A stretch of 64,000 bases of DNA from positions 58,881,688 to 58,945,687 of the forward strand of contig CM018031.1 in the NCBI GenBank assembly GCA_008638375.1, given 5' to 3'. The notes under the pieces were generated by a model that was given only the letters and a program-made list of their open reading frames with translations, ran no database searches and was not told where the DNA came from. Source of the DNA: Nyssa sinensis (Eukaryota > Streptophyta > Magnoliopsida > Cornales > Nyssaceae). Position numbers and translations under genes: made by a program. The stretch's first letter is position 1. Each line of letters opens with the position of its first letter. Below, one piece after another: positions 13,270 through 24,328 of the stretch.

Positions 13270-13844
13270 TCTTGGCGCTCTAGCGAGAGAAAAAGCTATG
13301 AACTAGGATTGAACAGGGACATCGAAGTTGATGATAAAGATTTCGATCGAGAAGCTTCTGAATCGATAGAGAAGGCCCTAGTTCAAAGAAGAAGATAAAA
13401 ACAGAGTATTGTAGTGCCGACAAGTCTGCAAGATCGCGGAGGCGCGAAAGACCTGTGCCGGTTTTCAATTGAACCTATCTAGGCACCGGTTGGGCCCGTG
13501 TTCTATCGCAATTCTTGCCTTGAATTGGGCCCATTGGGGTGGGCCTAAAGGAGCAATAACTCCATGATCTCTTAGAGCCATGGTTCAAGAATCTGATTAA
13601 AGGCTACATCAATAATAATATATTTTATATATACATATGATTTATTATTTTATCGTCAAAATTATTAGACAAGACAATTGAATAATTTATCAGCCCTAAG
13701 ACTCAAAGCCGATGAAAATTATTTCATATTTTATTACTCACTTTTAAAAAATAAAAAGTGTTATTTTTTTAAAACAAACTTTTATTTATATCTCTATATA
13801 TTTTTATTAAATGTCAGCTATCTCTATTGAGTGTATTCTAATTA

Positions 13845-14040
13845 ATTTAAGGAGAGTACTTGACTCTACATACGTGTCACAATTATAATTTGTCACATAT
13901 AATGTATATTTACTTTTTATTTTTATTTTTAATTAAAACTAAATAGTCACATTATATAAATGTGATATTGCATATATTGTATATTAAGATTGTGACACGT
14001 ATGACATATGGAGTCAGAACACTATCCTCAATTTAAATCT
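13845..14040. mobile_element. MITE-like element of about 195 bp
   Basis: Imperfect terminal inverted repeats. The left end contains GACTCTACATACGTGTCACA and the reverse complement of the right end contains GACTCCATATGTCATACGTG followed by TCACA. The interior is AT-rich and non-coding. A partial relative with TAGAGTGTATGTCTCGTCTA and TTTGTCACGTATG lies near 48964-49010. No target duplication was assigned. Confidence 0.55.
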
Positions 14041-14653
14041 GAATAAAAGCTAAAATAAAATTTTCTTTTTGGTGCTGTTTAGAAGGAAAGTATTATGTAT
14101 AAGAGTTTTTTTACTTTGAAATATAAGATAGTAAATTATGAAACATATTATAATCAATATATGTGAGTCTCCGTCTCCAAAAACTAATTCAATAATGACA
14201 TTGTGGTTAGGCTCACATTCTCTCAGTTGAGTTTTAAACTTTTGTGTATTATCCAAGTCGAAATGTTTACATTTAAAGTACTTATTACCAAAAAAATTGA
14301 ATCCTTAACCCAACCATTTCTTTTTCTAAATAATATGCCAACAATGGTTTTGGCCAAGGAGCAATTTAAGATATCAGATTTTCATGTGTATGTATAATTG
14401 GATGTATATAATATATGTAAGGGTACAAATTCATCGCTCAGGACGTTCTTGAGCAAGAACGTAGCATGAGGTCAGGAGAGTCAGACAAACAAACCTCAAC
14501 TCGGTTAGAAAGAACTTCGAATAAAAAGATACAACATTCTCGACAGAAAAAAGTTATGCCTAAAAGCCTGCACAGGCAAAAACTCATCACAAATAGAAGC
14601 CCAATGCGGACAGAGGTCCAACACAGATAAAAGATGGCCAACAAGGCCAGCCT

Positions 14654-14694
14654 CGTGCCTTGTGCCTTGTGCCGTGTGCCTTGCGCCTTGCACG
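14654..14694. repeat. 7-bp minisatellite
   Basis: Five to six units close to GTGCCTT in a row, with single changes (GTGCCGT, GCGCCTT). Confidence 0.8.
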
Positions 14695-14751
14695 ACACCA
14701 AAGACTTGGTGGCATGTTAGCTAAAGTAAGAAGTTTTTCCACTTGTACTTA

Positions 14752-14793
14752 GCATTTAATGAGAAGGTGACTTCACCTATCCTCATTAAATGC
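14752..14793. repeat. near-perfect inverted repeat
   Basis: GCATTTAATGAG pairs with CTCATTAAATGC, and inside it AGGTGACTTCACCT is itself palindromic. It lies about 50 bp outside the left end of the MULE. Confidence 0.8.
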
Positions 14794-14833
14794 GACAAGC
14801 ATCATGGTCTGATTTTGAGAGTTTGGATCACGA

Positions 14834-14842
14834 CCATCATAA
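14834..14842. repeat. 9-bp target site duplication, left copy
   Basis: CCATCATAA here is repeated exactly at 32646-32654. Nine bases is the usual duplication length for Mutator-like elements, and both copies abut ends that begin with GA reading inward. Confidence 0.75.
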
Positions 14843-14966
14843 GAATTTTTTACCAAAACAGTGCTATTTTAAAACTTTATTACCAGAATAGGGTTGTTCT
14901 CAACTTATTTACCAAACTAATGCCGTTTGAGAAATCGTCTTTTGAAAAGACGATTTTCATGTTTCC
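14843..14966 (+). repeat. MULE left terminal inverted repeat
   Basis: Two related units of about 30 bp containing TTA(T)TACCA, then a CG-containing palindrome (ATCGTCTTTTGAAAAGACGAT). The block is homologous in inverted orientation to 32500-32645, with many differences and a right end about 35 bp longer. Confidence 0.7.
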
Positions 14967-14999
14967 AAATAGGGCAAAACAACCGTGTTTCTGAATTGG

Positions 15000-15310
15000 G
15001 CAAACCAACCAACCGCATCTCTCTCATATCTCTCAACAGCGAAGAGCGATCGTCGACCCTCATCGGAGACAGTGGCCTCTACCTCTCTTCACCGACCATC
15101 GTGACATCTCTCAACCTCTCTTCACCTACCGTCGTCTCTCTCTATCTCTCAACCTCTCTTCACCGACTGTCACTGTTGCCATCGCCGACGTTCGTGGATC
15201 ATTCCGACGTTGACATCACTGACTTTTTCTCTCGTCTCCAGCACCGACCATTGCATCGAAGTCCTCTCTCTCATCACTTGTCTCTCTTGGCACAGTAATC
15301 TCATCAGATC
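15000..15310 (+). other. CT-rich, CG-containing leader near the MULE left end
   Basis: Richer in C, CT repeats and CG steps than its surroundings, with a recurring unit close to CTCAACCTCTCTTCACC. A 123-codon open frame crosses it but reads as low-complexity Ser/Leu and matches nothing I know. A leader or promoter region of the element is a reasonable guess; there is no direct evidence of transcription. Confidence 0.35.
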
Positions 15311-15330
15311 TGAGGTAAATGTTTTTTTTT

Positions 15331-15451
15331 TTTCAGATCTGTGTTTTTTTTTTTAGATCTTCCCCCCTTTATCTATACATAATCCTCATTTTCCAAGCAC
15401 ATTCAGTTTTTTTCCCCCCTTTTTTTATTAATGTCTTGAATGGACCAATTT
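15331..15451 (+). repeat. direct repeat within the MULE, copy 1
   Basis: Runs from TTTCAGATCTGTG to ATGGACCAATTT and returns at 17061-17184 with few changes, mostly in poly-T and poly-C length. Confidence 0.85.
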
Positions 15452-16578
15452 GTGGTTTAGGTTATGCACTTATATATAGATATATATATATATATATATA
15501 TCTGTATGGAGATAAATTGATTCTATATATATATTCCCTCAACTCAACGCACCATGTATTGAGCAGAACTTTGTTGAAGATGATTTTTTGACATTTATCT
15601 CTACTTAGCCTTAGAATTCATATGATGTTTCTCTGCATGTTAGTACTAGTTGGCAATGTTTAGGCTATTCTCCTTTTATCTTGAAAATTCCTAACACGTG
15701 ATATGGGGAAAATGTATCAGTAAACAACAAAATTTGTTGCTGAATCTGATTTATCTCTACTCTGGAACTGTTTTAGACTAGCCTAATTGAGATTGGATTG
15801 ATTTGTTGATCGACCCTACAAACAGGAGGATTGCATTATTGATTGATTCTGGTTCCCTAGTTCAGCCAAATCAAATTGAGTGAACTGCTTCACGAGCAAA
15901 TACTGGATATCCTGTATCCAAAACAAAAATATAGAAGTCACTGAAATTGTTTACATGAATAAAAGACGTTTAATTACAATTCCTTGATAATGAGCTAGGA
16001 TCTATTAAGCAAGTAGATATTACAATCTTTACTTGATGAACCCATGAAGTTTGTCATTCATGAGGAGTTAAAGGATACATGGATGAGAAAATAGACTGTT
16101 CATAGTTTGTGAAGTTTATGGCCTCTGATAGTCTATGAGCTACTCAGCCCTATTAGACATTTCAAAGTTGGAATAAGACACCTATTAGTAAATGGACTAA
16201 ATTCTGTATGACAAATCTGCCCTGTATTCATTGTTTGTTCTAGATAGGAGTGATTTCAATGTGCATTTGAAGAATATTGAGTTCATTGTTGGACAGTGTG
16301 GTGAGAGTACAGAGAGTGGAATTTCTTTCTTTCAGGAAATAAATTTTCCAGTATTCTTTCAGCAAAGAATTTTGCGAAAGATAAATTTTCTAATATGTTG
16401 GTGGCTGAATTTCAGAGGAAATTACTCTTTTTTTGTTCTTCTTTAGTTTTTTTTTCTATAGTCACACCAGTATAACATCAAAAGATGTTTGTTATAACTT
16501 ATATGTATTGTGTGGGTGAAAAACAGAACAATCAAAAATTCTAGACCAAAAGAATAATATCTTCCCAACATCTCTCAC
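15452..16578. other. MULE interior without recognised gene
   Basis: Contains a short TA microsatellite near 15478-15500. No exon with a recognisable translation was found on either strand. Confidence 0.5.
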
Positions 16579-16668
16579 CTGGTTGCCTTTATGTGCATTT
16601 GCTATGTTTTCATCAAGAAGTGCCAATAAAGATCTATTGAGCTCATTCTGCTCCACCATGTCCAATAA
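16579..16668 (-). pseudogene. captured exon of an unidentified host gene
   Basis: On the minus strand a 90-bp open exon lies between a good acceptor (TTATGCAG) and a good donor (GTGAGA). It encodes 30 residues in two blocks, LLDMVEQNELNRSLLALLDE and NIANAHKGNQ. The look is of a conserved helical protein; it is vaguely reminiscent of the chloroplast protein At4g37920, but I could not verify that. It is opposite in strand to the other captured pieces and no flanking exon was found, so it is probably a single-exon capture. Confidence 0.45.
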
Positions 16669-17060
16669 CTGCATAATAAGATAGAATGCTTAGTTGATTG
16701 ACATACAGTCAACAAAATGGAGGCTTCATGAGTGTAAAAGGTGGAACATACAGTTGCTGAAGTTTTACATCTGATTTAGCTATGTAGGACCTGCCCATCT
16801 TTTTGTGTTTGCAAGCAATAAAAAGAAACTGCAAAACCCATTTAAAAAGGTTTGCTGTTTTGAAACTGGGAAGCCGTATAAAATCATGATATAGGTGGTA
16901 AGTGATGAATTCTACATGCTTTGTGCTATGAAACAAGCTTGTTGGTTGTGTATTTAGTGAAAACTATCTTTGGGGATTGCTCTATTCTTGTAGTTGCAGG
17001 CCGTGGTCTTTCATGGTGCTCAATAGTCCTAGTGTTTTTCAGATCCGTTTTTTTTATTTT

Positions 17061-17184
17061 TTTCAGATCTGTGTTTTTTTTTTAGATCTTCCCCCCTTTA
17101 TCTAGACATAATCCTCATTTTTCAAGCACATTCAGTTTTTTCCCCCCCCCTTTTTTTTATTAATGTCTTCAATGGACCAATTTT
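17061..17184 (+). repeat. direct repeat within the MULE, copy 2
   Basis: Second copy of 15331-15451, 1.73 kb downstream in the same orientation. Confidence 0.85.
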
Positions 17185-19540
17185 CCGATCTCTCGTCTTG
17201 CAAGTCACCCCAGCTTCTAAGTTTGTGCATTTAGTAGTTGTCTAAGTCACAATTTGGACCACATTTAGAAAAGCCTATTTGTCAGTTGTACTATTTAGTC
17301 CCAAGTTTGGAAATGGCCTAATTTCGTCCCAACTTTTATACACACACATACGTATGGATGATTGTAAAATTAATTTCAATAGACAATAACAATTTGATGG
17401 TATTGGTCAGTAATATGGGATAAAACTTATATTGAATATGGTTGAATTTAAAATCTGAAAAACTTGACCATTGTTGCTGGACTCTTATTTGCTCATTTCC
17501 AAATAGTTGCATGCATTTCATGACCTTTTTCCCCTTTGTTTGCAAGAGATTAGCTCACAAGATAAAATTTGGAGAGTAGGTATATTCAATGGAGCTTCTT
17601 TATTTTATTTTTTATTTTCTGGGATAGGAACTGATTTAGGAAAAAGATGGGGTTATCTCATTTATTTTTTTAAACATGCCGTTACATTTAGTTATCTCAT
17701 TTATTTTGCAGTTACCCATATAAAGTAAAGACATGCCAAGGACACCAAAAAAAAAACCAAACGTGCTGTTCCCTTGATATGATAGAATAAATAGATTTTA
17801 AGATTAAGGTTTTGATGTAGAACGATTTCATGTTGGAAGTTATGTTGAAGTTATCTTCAAGTTCTGATTCTTTTTTCACTCTTATTGAATTAATTATTTC
17901 CAGATTTTTGTTTACTGTTTGTATTTTTCTATAATTCATTTCATGTTATCTGTTGTAGACACACTATTTGTATTGGTGGTATATGTAAAGCATGAGTGGT
18001 GTTCTATGGTAGGATAGACGTTTAGATAGATGTGGCCTACACACATTTCTCAATCCATTTAACATAAATACACATTGTGAAAACCTCAATTGGATATCTT
18101 GAACTATTATTGTGGTTGTTAGAATATTGTCGTTTGAATGGGTTCCATGTCAATAGCTTGGAGGGTCCATTAAGTTAGGCATTGGTATTGGTGAGATTTG
18201 TTGAACTTGTATGCAAGGGCGGTGCTTCATATACTTGCCCCCCCCCCCCAAAGATCATTCACCATGAAATTGTTCATGGTGGTAAAAGGGCTTCCGTGGC
18301 ATCCATAAAAAAAATTGCATAATTTCACTTTGATCTCCCCCATCTTATAAATAAATTTGATTCCCATCCCAAAATTATTTCTTTTGGCATCCATAACTCC
18401 AAATAAATTTTATCTATATGAAATTGTATCATCAAATTATTAAGATGTTATAAGGGGAAAATTAGAACCTTTGATTCCTCTGTTTCTTACAATTTACAAC
18501 TATACACAAGATGAACACCATTACTTTGATACTCAACTCTGCACTTGTTTGGTAGAATATTAATTTCTTTAAAATGGCATAAACCTTTTAAAGTAAACAG
18601 GACAATGATTGTTTGCATAAAGCAACGGCTGACCAATTTAAGTAGGGCATTGGCTTCTTTCCATCACGAAAGAAAAGTTCCAACAATGGACTTTATAGAA
18701 AAGTTCTAATGGTCCTTGGAAGAGATTCTCTCTACTTTCCCAACTGCATAGAATTGTTCTTTAAAAAAATGTAAATCAGTCCATAAATCTCTCTCTCTCT
18801 CTGTCTCAACTCAAAACAAATAGACAAAAAGATTTTGAACCCAAACTCCATTATGAGTGTTTGAGATTACTTCCCCAAATGCATAGAAATGTAACCAAAA
18901 AAAAATCAATTTAGTTCATAAATAGTACGTATGAGCTGTGAAAACTTGAATTAAAAGAGGAAAAATAATTGTGAAAAAATGTTGATTGAATTAAGCTGTT
19001 GAATGTTTGAATGAATATATTTCATAAGTGATTATATGAAGTGGAGACAAGTGGAGACACGTCACTCAAAATCAAATTCACTTAAAAGATGAAAAAAAAA
19101 AAAAAAATTGGTTTGAAAGCGTCTTTTGGAAAGACACTTTTGAAAGAATGGTGCTCCTTCATCATCTATGTGAAATCAGATTGAAGAATGGTTTTTTGTT
19201 CTTTAAAGAATTTTTTTTTTAAGAAAAAGAAAATACATAGGCATAGGCAATCCCAACAGGTCAAAAGCTAATCAGTTCTATAAATATATATTAATTCCCG
19301 TCTAAATATTATTTGATTAATTTCAAAGATGTTTTGCTCATGTTTGTGACTTTTACAACATTTTAGCTTATTGAATATATGTTTGCTTAATTTCAAAAGA
19401 TGTTGTTTTGCTTAATTTCAAAGATGTTCTTTGAACCATTTTAGCTTAGGACATTCAAAGATGGAGTTTGATCCCAACATACACTTATTTAGTTATTTCC
19501 AAATTTTGATGCCTTGTATATTTTTTTTTGAAGGTTAGAA
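17185..19540. other. MULE interior upstream of the transposase
   Basis: No recognisable exon. It holds a poly-C tract near 18238, a short CT run near 18789 and an isolated copy of the MULE-end palindrome at 19115-19146. The last few hundred bases should include the transposase promoter and leader. Confidence 0.5.
19115..19146. repeat. internal copy of the MULE-end palindrome
   Basis: AAAGCGTCTTTTGGAAAGAC followed by ACTTTTGAAAG. It matches the repeated unit of the right-end array and lies about 400 bp before the transposase start. Confidence 0.75.
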
Positions 19541-22069
19541 ATGGCTGGAATATCAATACCTGTATTATGTTATTGGGGAGGAAATATTTGTTATGGGGAA
19601 CAAGGTAATATATGGTATGATATGAATGCTCAAGGAAGAATTATGTTAAGGAGGGGAACAACTTATACTGAACTTTTGACAAAGATGTATGATATCATGA
19701 AGGTGGATATAACAGAATTCTCCCTAAAGATGATCTGCCGATTTCCAATCAGCCACAACAATTACATACCATTACAAGTAGTTAATAATGAGACTGTGCA
19801 AACAATGATTGAAGTTGTTATAGGAAATCAGGCCTTATATGGCATCGACTTGTATGTGGAGAAGAAAAATGTGCATTATCCTTGTGCAGTCTCTCAACCG
19901 CTAGAGATGGGATCTGGTTCTTATACTCGATTGCTCACACAGGATAATGATGACCCAATTGCCAACTCTATTCCCATGGCACATCAAACTGCAAGTCCTG
20001 TGTTGATAAATGATACATGTCATACAGAACATGTGTCGTTTCTTATTGAGCATCTTGTTCAAGTTGAGAGTGAGGACATTTGCAACCATGACTTAAATTT
20101 AAATGATTGTGTTGCTATCTCGGATGAAGACAATGATAATGATGGATTGGCTGATAATGATGACATGAATGAACCCGGTGAGCATAGCAGGCATGAGGCT
20201 GATTCCCCATTTTTTTTAAATGTGGATTTTGGAAATGATGTTGGTAGTAGTGGTTCAACCCTTCCACACCATACTCAGATTTGGGATCCATTGCGCAATG
20301 AGTTGGCTAAAGGCATTGTTTTCAATGATAAAGAAAAATTACAACATGCTATCAAAGAATTTTCAATAAGATCCCACCATCAGTACGAGGTGGTTGAAAG
20401 CAATAGTGAAGTTTAGGTTGTGAGGTGTAAATTGCATGAAGAGTGTGGGTGCAAATGGAGGTTACGTGCTATTAAAAGAAAAAGGACTGGAAGATTTGAA
20501 ATCACAAGATATGAGGGCCCACACACTTGTTTACACCCGCGGATGAACTTGGATCATGTGCAATTAGATTCCAAGTTAATTGCAAGTGAGATACAAGGTG
20601 CAGTGAGGGTTGATCCTGCAATCAAGATAGATTCAATTGTGGAGCTGATGCAAGAAAAATACAATTACAATATCTCGTACAGAAAAGCTTGGATTGCAAA
20701 GGAGAAAGCAATTGCTATGATATTTAGAGATTGGGAGAGTTCATATAGGTTGTTGCCTAAATTTATAGGAGCCCTTGTTAAATATAATCCAGGCACAATT
20801 GTGAAATGGTTACATTATAATACTGACAACCAAGATGTGGTACAATTTGGTCGGATTTTTTGGTCATTTAGTGCATTAATTCAGGGATTTCTGCATTGTC
20901 GGCCACTTATCAGTATTGATGGCACACATTTGTATGGGAAATACAAGGGAAAGTTGTTAATTGCAATGGCTATTGATGGTAATAATCAACTTTTTCCCCT
21001 TGCATTTGCAATTGTTGAAGAGGAGAGTTACAACAGTTGGTTATGGTTCCTTAGTTTACTAAGGCTGCATGTTGTGGGAATGAGGTAAGACATTTGTTTG
21101 ATATCTGATCGACATAAGGGTATAATTGCTGCAGTTAATAATGTCAATTCTGGATGGCAGGAGCCTAATGCATATCACATGTTTTGCTTACGACATGTGC
21201 ATAGCAATTTCAATAGCAAATTCAAGGATGCCCATCTGAAGTCGCTTGTTTGGGCTGCTGGGAGTGCACATCAAATACGCAAATTCAATTCCATTATGGA
21301 AGAAATTAAAACCATAAATCCGAAGGCATGGGAGTGGTTGAATAACATACCTGCAACGCAATGGACAATTTCACATGATGGTGGTCGACTGTATGGACAT
21401 TTGACTACCAACATCTCTGAGGTTTTTAATGGTGTGTTGAAAGGTGCACGAAATTTGCCAATATCTGCGTATGTACAACTTATTTTTTATCGTCTTGTCA
21501 AATACTTTTGTGGTAGACGAGCTTTTGGCCAGCAAGCTGTTTCCAATGGTTCCACATATACTCTTTTTGCTGTTACAAAGATTTTGCGTTACCAATCTAA
21601 GTTAGGTGGACATCGCATCATCGACTTCAACAGAAACTCCGGTGAGGCTACAGTGATGACGAGGAGGGGTAACTCACACGCGGTATTAACACGTGATGAT
21701 GTATGTTCATGTGGGAAATGGGTCATCTACAAAATTCCATGTTCTCACGCCTTAGCGGTGTTTGCACAAGCTTCAGTTGATGGATGGAGTTGCATAGATG
21801 AATGTTAAAAGTTGTCAACAAATATGGCTATATACGCATCTGAATTCCACCCTCTTCACCATCCAGATTATTGGGATGAGCCCACTGGTCCATCTTTGTG
21901 CCCCAATCCTACTTTGAAAAGAATCAAGGGTCGTCCGCAGTCGACACGCATTCGAAATGAAATGGATACGGAGGAAGGTCGTAGGCCAAAACAATGTGGG
22001 TATTGTAAGGTTAGGGGACATGATAAAAGAACTTTTCCAGCAAGAAGGCAGCAACCCACGGGGAACTAA
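19541..22069 (+). pseudogene. MuDR/MURA-type MULE transposase, three in-frame stops
   Basis: One frame runs from the ATG at 19541 to the TAA at 22067, 842 codons, interrupted by TAG at 20414, TAA at 21086 and TAA at 21806. The N-terminus (MAGISIPVLCYWGG, later YTELLTKMYDI) is the usual plant MULE start. An acidic linker follows, then the MuDR DNA-binding region (HEECGCKWRLRA) and the MULE catalytic domain with SIDGTHLYGKYKG, CLISDRHKG and NISEVFNGVLKGAR. The catalytic acids are still there, about D460, D523 and E627 counted through the stops. A SWIM zinc finger (CSCGKWVIYKIPCSHAL) and a C-terminal zinc knuckle (CGYCKVRGHDKRTF) follow; the knuckle's last Cys is Phe. The first stop looks like TGG to TAG in the common WVVRC motif. 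No frameshift is seen, so inactivation looks fairly recent. No intron is needed to explain the frame. Confidence 0.9.
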
Positions 22070-22500
22070 CTCAGCTACTCAAGTAGATGTTGAGCAGATT
22101 TTTTGTCTTGGATATATTTTTTTTTTGTTAATGATATGATAGAAATTATGTATGGACATTTGTAATAGTTATGGGAATTTCTTATCATTTGTATTATGTC
22201 ATTTTATCATCTCTTGTACTAGCTTTCTTTTTATATATTATGGACTTTGAAAGCTTTTAAAATGAGAAAGTTATCTTGCATTTGCTTCAAGTGTGCAAAA
22301 ATCTAACCTATGGGTAGTGTTTTTATCATAACTTGAGTTTTACATGAATTTTTTAGTGATTCAAAATGGTGTAGAAACTAGACTCAATGAGGATGATTTT
22401 GGTACACATTTCATTACATTTGGATTTGTAGATTGAGAGAAACATCAATTTGAATAAAAGGGTTACGCGCAGCCTTTTTTTTGAAGTAAAAGTTTGCTGA

Positions 22501-22574
22501 AAATGAACAGTAACTTCCAATGTTACTGTTCATTTTTAGCTACTGGTTTGGGAGGTTACTGTTCATTGGAAGTA
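22501..22574. repeat. hairpin repeat, copy 1
   Basis: AATGAACAGTAAC and GTTACTGTTCATT form a hairpin, followed by TTTTAGCTACTGG and a third arm GTTACTGTTCATTGG. Similar to 23683-23745. Confidence 0.8.
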
Positions 22575-23682
22575 ATTTTTTTTTTTGGTTGTTGCTTGTT
22601 CAAACATTCCGATAAAGAGCTTTCATAATTTTAATGAGGCAGTTGGCGCACCTCAAGCCCAGATTGTTCACACTTCATTCTTTGTTGATCTTTGACCATG
22701 GACCCCAATGGTGCATAGATCTCATTGGATTGAAGGCCTAATAGGTACTGCCAGTGGCAGTAGGCAGACTTCCTAATTATCAAATCTTGCGCTTAATCTG
22801 AATTTTATTTTCTAAAGTTTTTACATAGATTTGATATTGTCATAATATATGTTTAGAGTTGAAGTAAAATAGTCTAGATTACACAAAGGTTATGAAAATG
22901 TTACCCATCAATTCATACATTCCATAAGAACACAACCTACACAATATAATATCTTGAAAATAGAAAACTTTAGATTGATGTATAATTATGTACTGATAAT
23001 TGTTATGTCAAGCAGTGAAATGGAATGAAAATAGGCAGCCATAAATGCAATCGTTAATAAAAAAAAAAACCAAAAAAAAATAAAAAGAAAAGAAGAAGCA
23101 GCAGCAGTACTAGCAGCTTGTAAAAGCTTGCTTAGAACAGGTTTGTTAACTTTGTTATAATATTCAATACATGAATGCACTTGGAGATGTGTAATGCATA
23201 TGGATTGTTCTAAGTCAGCTACTTTTTGCTGTCCATAGCACCGGCAAAGGGGCTGAAAAGGGGCAACAAAAAAAATTTATGTCAAAGGAGAAAAAATTCA
23301 ATAGTGTCATAGGCAAATATATACACGTGATAATATAGATATATATATTCAAAATGTTAAAAGAATGAAAACAAATGAAAAAGTTGATTGAAGTCGTGAG
23401 AAAACAAATCAGATTTGTTTTTTTTTTTTTTTGTAGCAGCTGATTATGTGAAACAGTCAAATTCTTTCCATCTTGTTATAATTTAATCTTTTTTGTTTTA
23501 TTTTGAATCGTTTTTTAGGATATATAGGGAAGCTGGAATAGGGAAAACTCCACATATCATATGATTTAGTCTTCTTAAAGTCAAATCAGAAGTTAAATTT
23601 TCTTCATCATTTGGTGTGGAAAACCCCATACACCTTTTTACACAAAGTGCCCTATATATATATTGGAAGAATTTTGCTCCAG

Positions 23683-23745
23683 GTGAACAGTAACTTTCAA
23701 AGTTACTGTTCATTTTTAGCTACTGGATTGCATATTACTGTTCAT
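23683..23745. repeat. hairpin repeat, copy 2
   Basis: GTGAACAGTAAC and GTTACTGTTCAT, then TTTTAGCTACTGG and ATTACTGTTCAT. Same order and orientation as the copy 1.18 kb upstream; the poly-T and GGTTGTT that follow are also shared. Confidence 0.8.
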
Positions 23746-24328
23746 CCAAATCTGAATTTTTTTTTTTTTTTTTTGTGGTTGTTTGTTCTTTTAATATACA
23801 TGGAATGAGGGATCAATTCCCAGGTTTTGTTTAAAGGGACTTTATAGAGGTACTACATGATGGTTAATCTTGGATGCTAGGGAGCATTTGTGAGTGATAA
23901 CTTGATGATTTTCCTCTCATTTTGATGATGTGTTCCGCAGAATCAATGCTAGAAGTTACTCTCATTTTGTTTTAGGATTCTTCTTCTTCGTAGGTCATTT
24001 GTGGCACACGAGAAGGACTCGGGCAGCTGCAGCAGGATTTGAATTTAATTTCACATATTTGATTTATACTAATGTTACTTTATAAAAACATTCTTTCACT
24101 TCAACAGCTAGAAGTGAATCTGACCTATGTTTGTCATTTGTTTTCTGCAAATTAGAAATCTCTTGTCTTTCAATATTTAATTGTTATACCCTCCAGTTTT
24201 CAGGATTGGAAAGACATGATTTATGTGGGCATGAGATAGGTTTGATCACATGGGATAGGATATTCGAAATTAAGTTGACCCATTGTATCATTTACTTAAC
24301 CTTGAATAATTTTTTTCTTAGTTTATAG

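Larger units (their letters stand above)
13270..14842. other. intergenic region upstream of the ABC transporter and left of the MULE
   Basis: No coding exon was recognised. The first 250 bp next to the ATG at 13269 should hold the promoter and 5' leader of the ABC transporter gene; I saw no convincing TATA box. It also holds a MITE-like inverted repeat (13845-14040), a short minisatellite (14654-14694) and a strong hairpin (14752-14793). Confidence 0.6.
22070..24328. other. MULE spacer between transposase and PMD gene
   Basis: No exon recognised. It holds two copies of a hairpin repeat (22501-22574 and 23683-23745), poly-T tracts and, toward the end, the presumed promoter or upstream intron of the PMD gene. 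An N-terminal PMD exon was looked for and not found. Confidence 0.5.

Noticed and set aside
14927..15298. 123-codon open frame near the MULE left end
   Set aside because: Starts in the terminal repeat palindrome and reads as repeated Ser/Leu from CT-rich DNA; no domain recognised.
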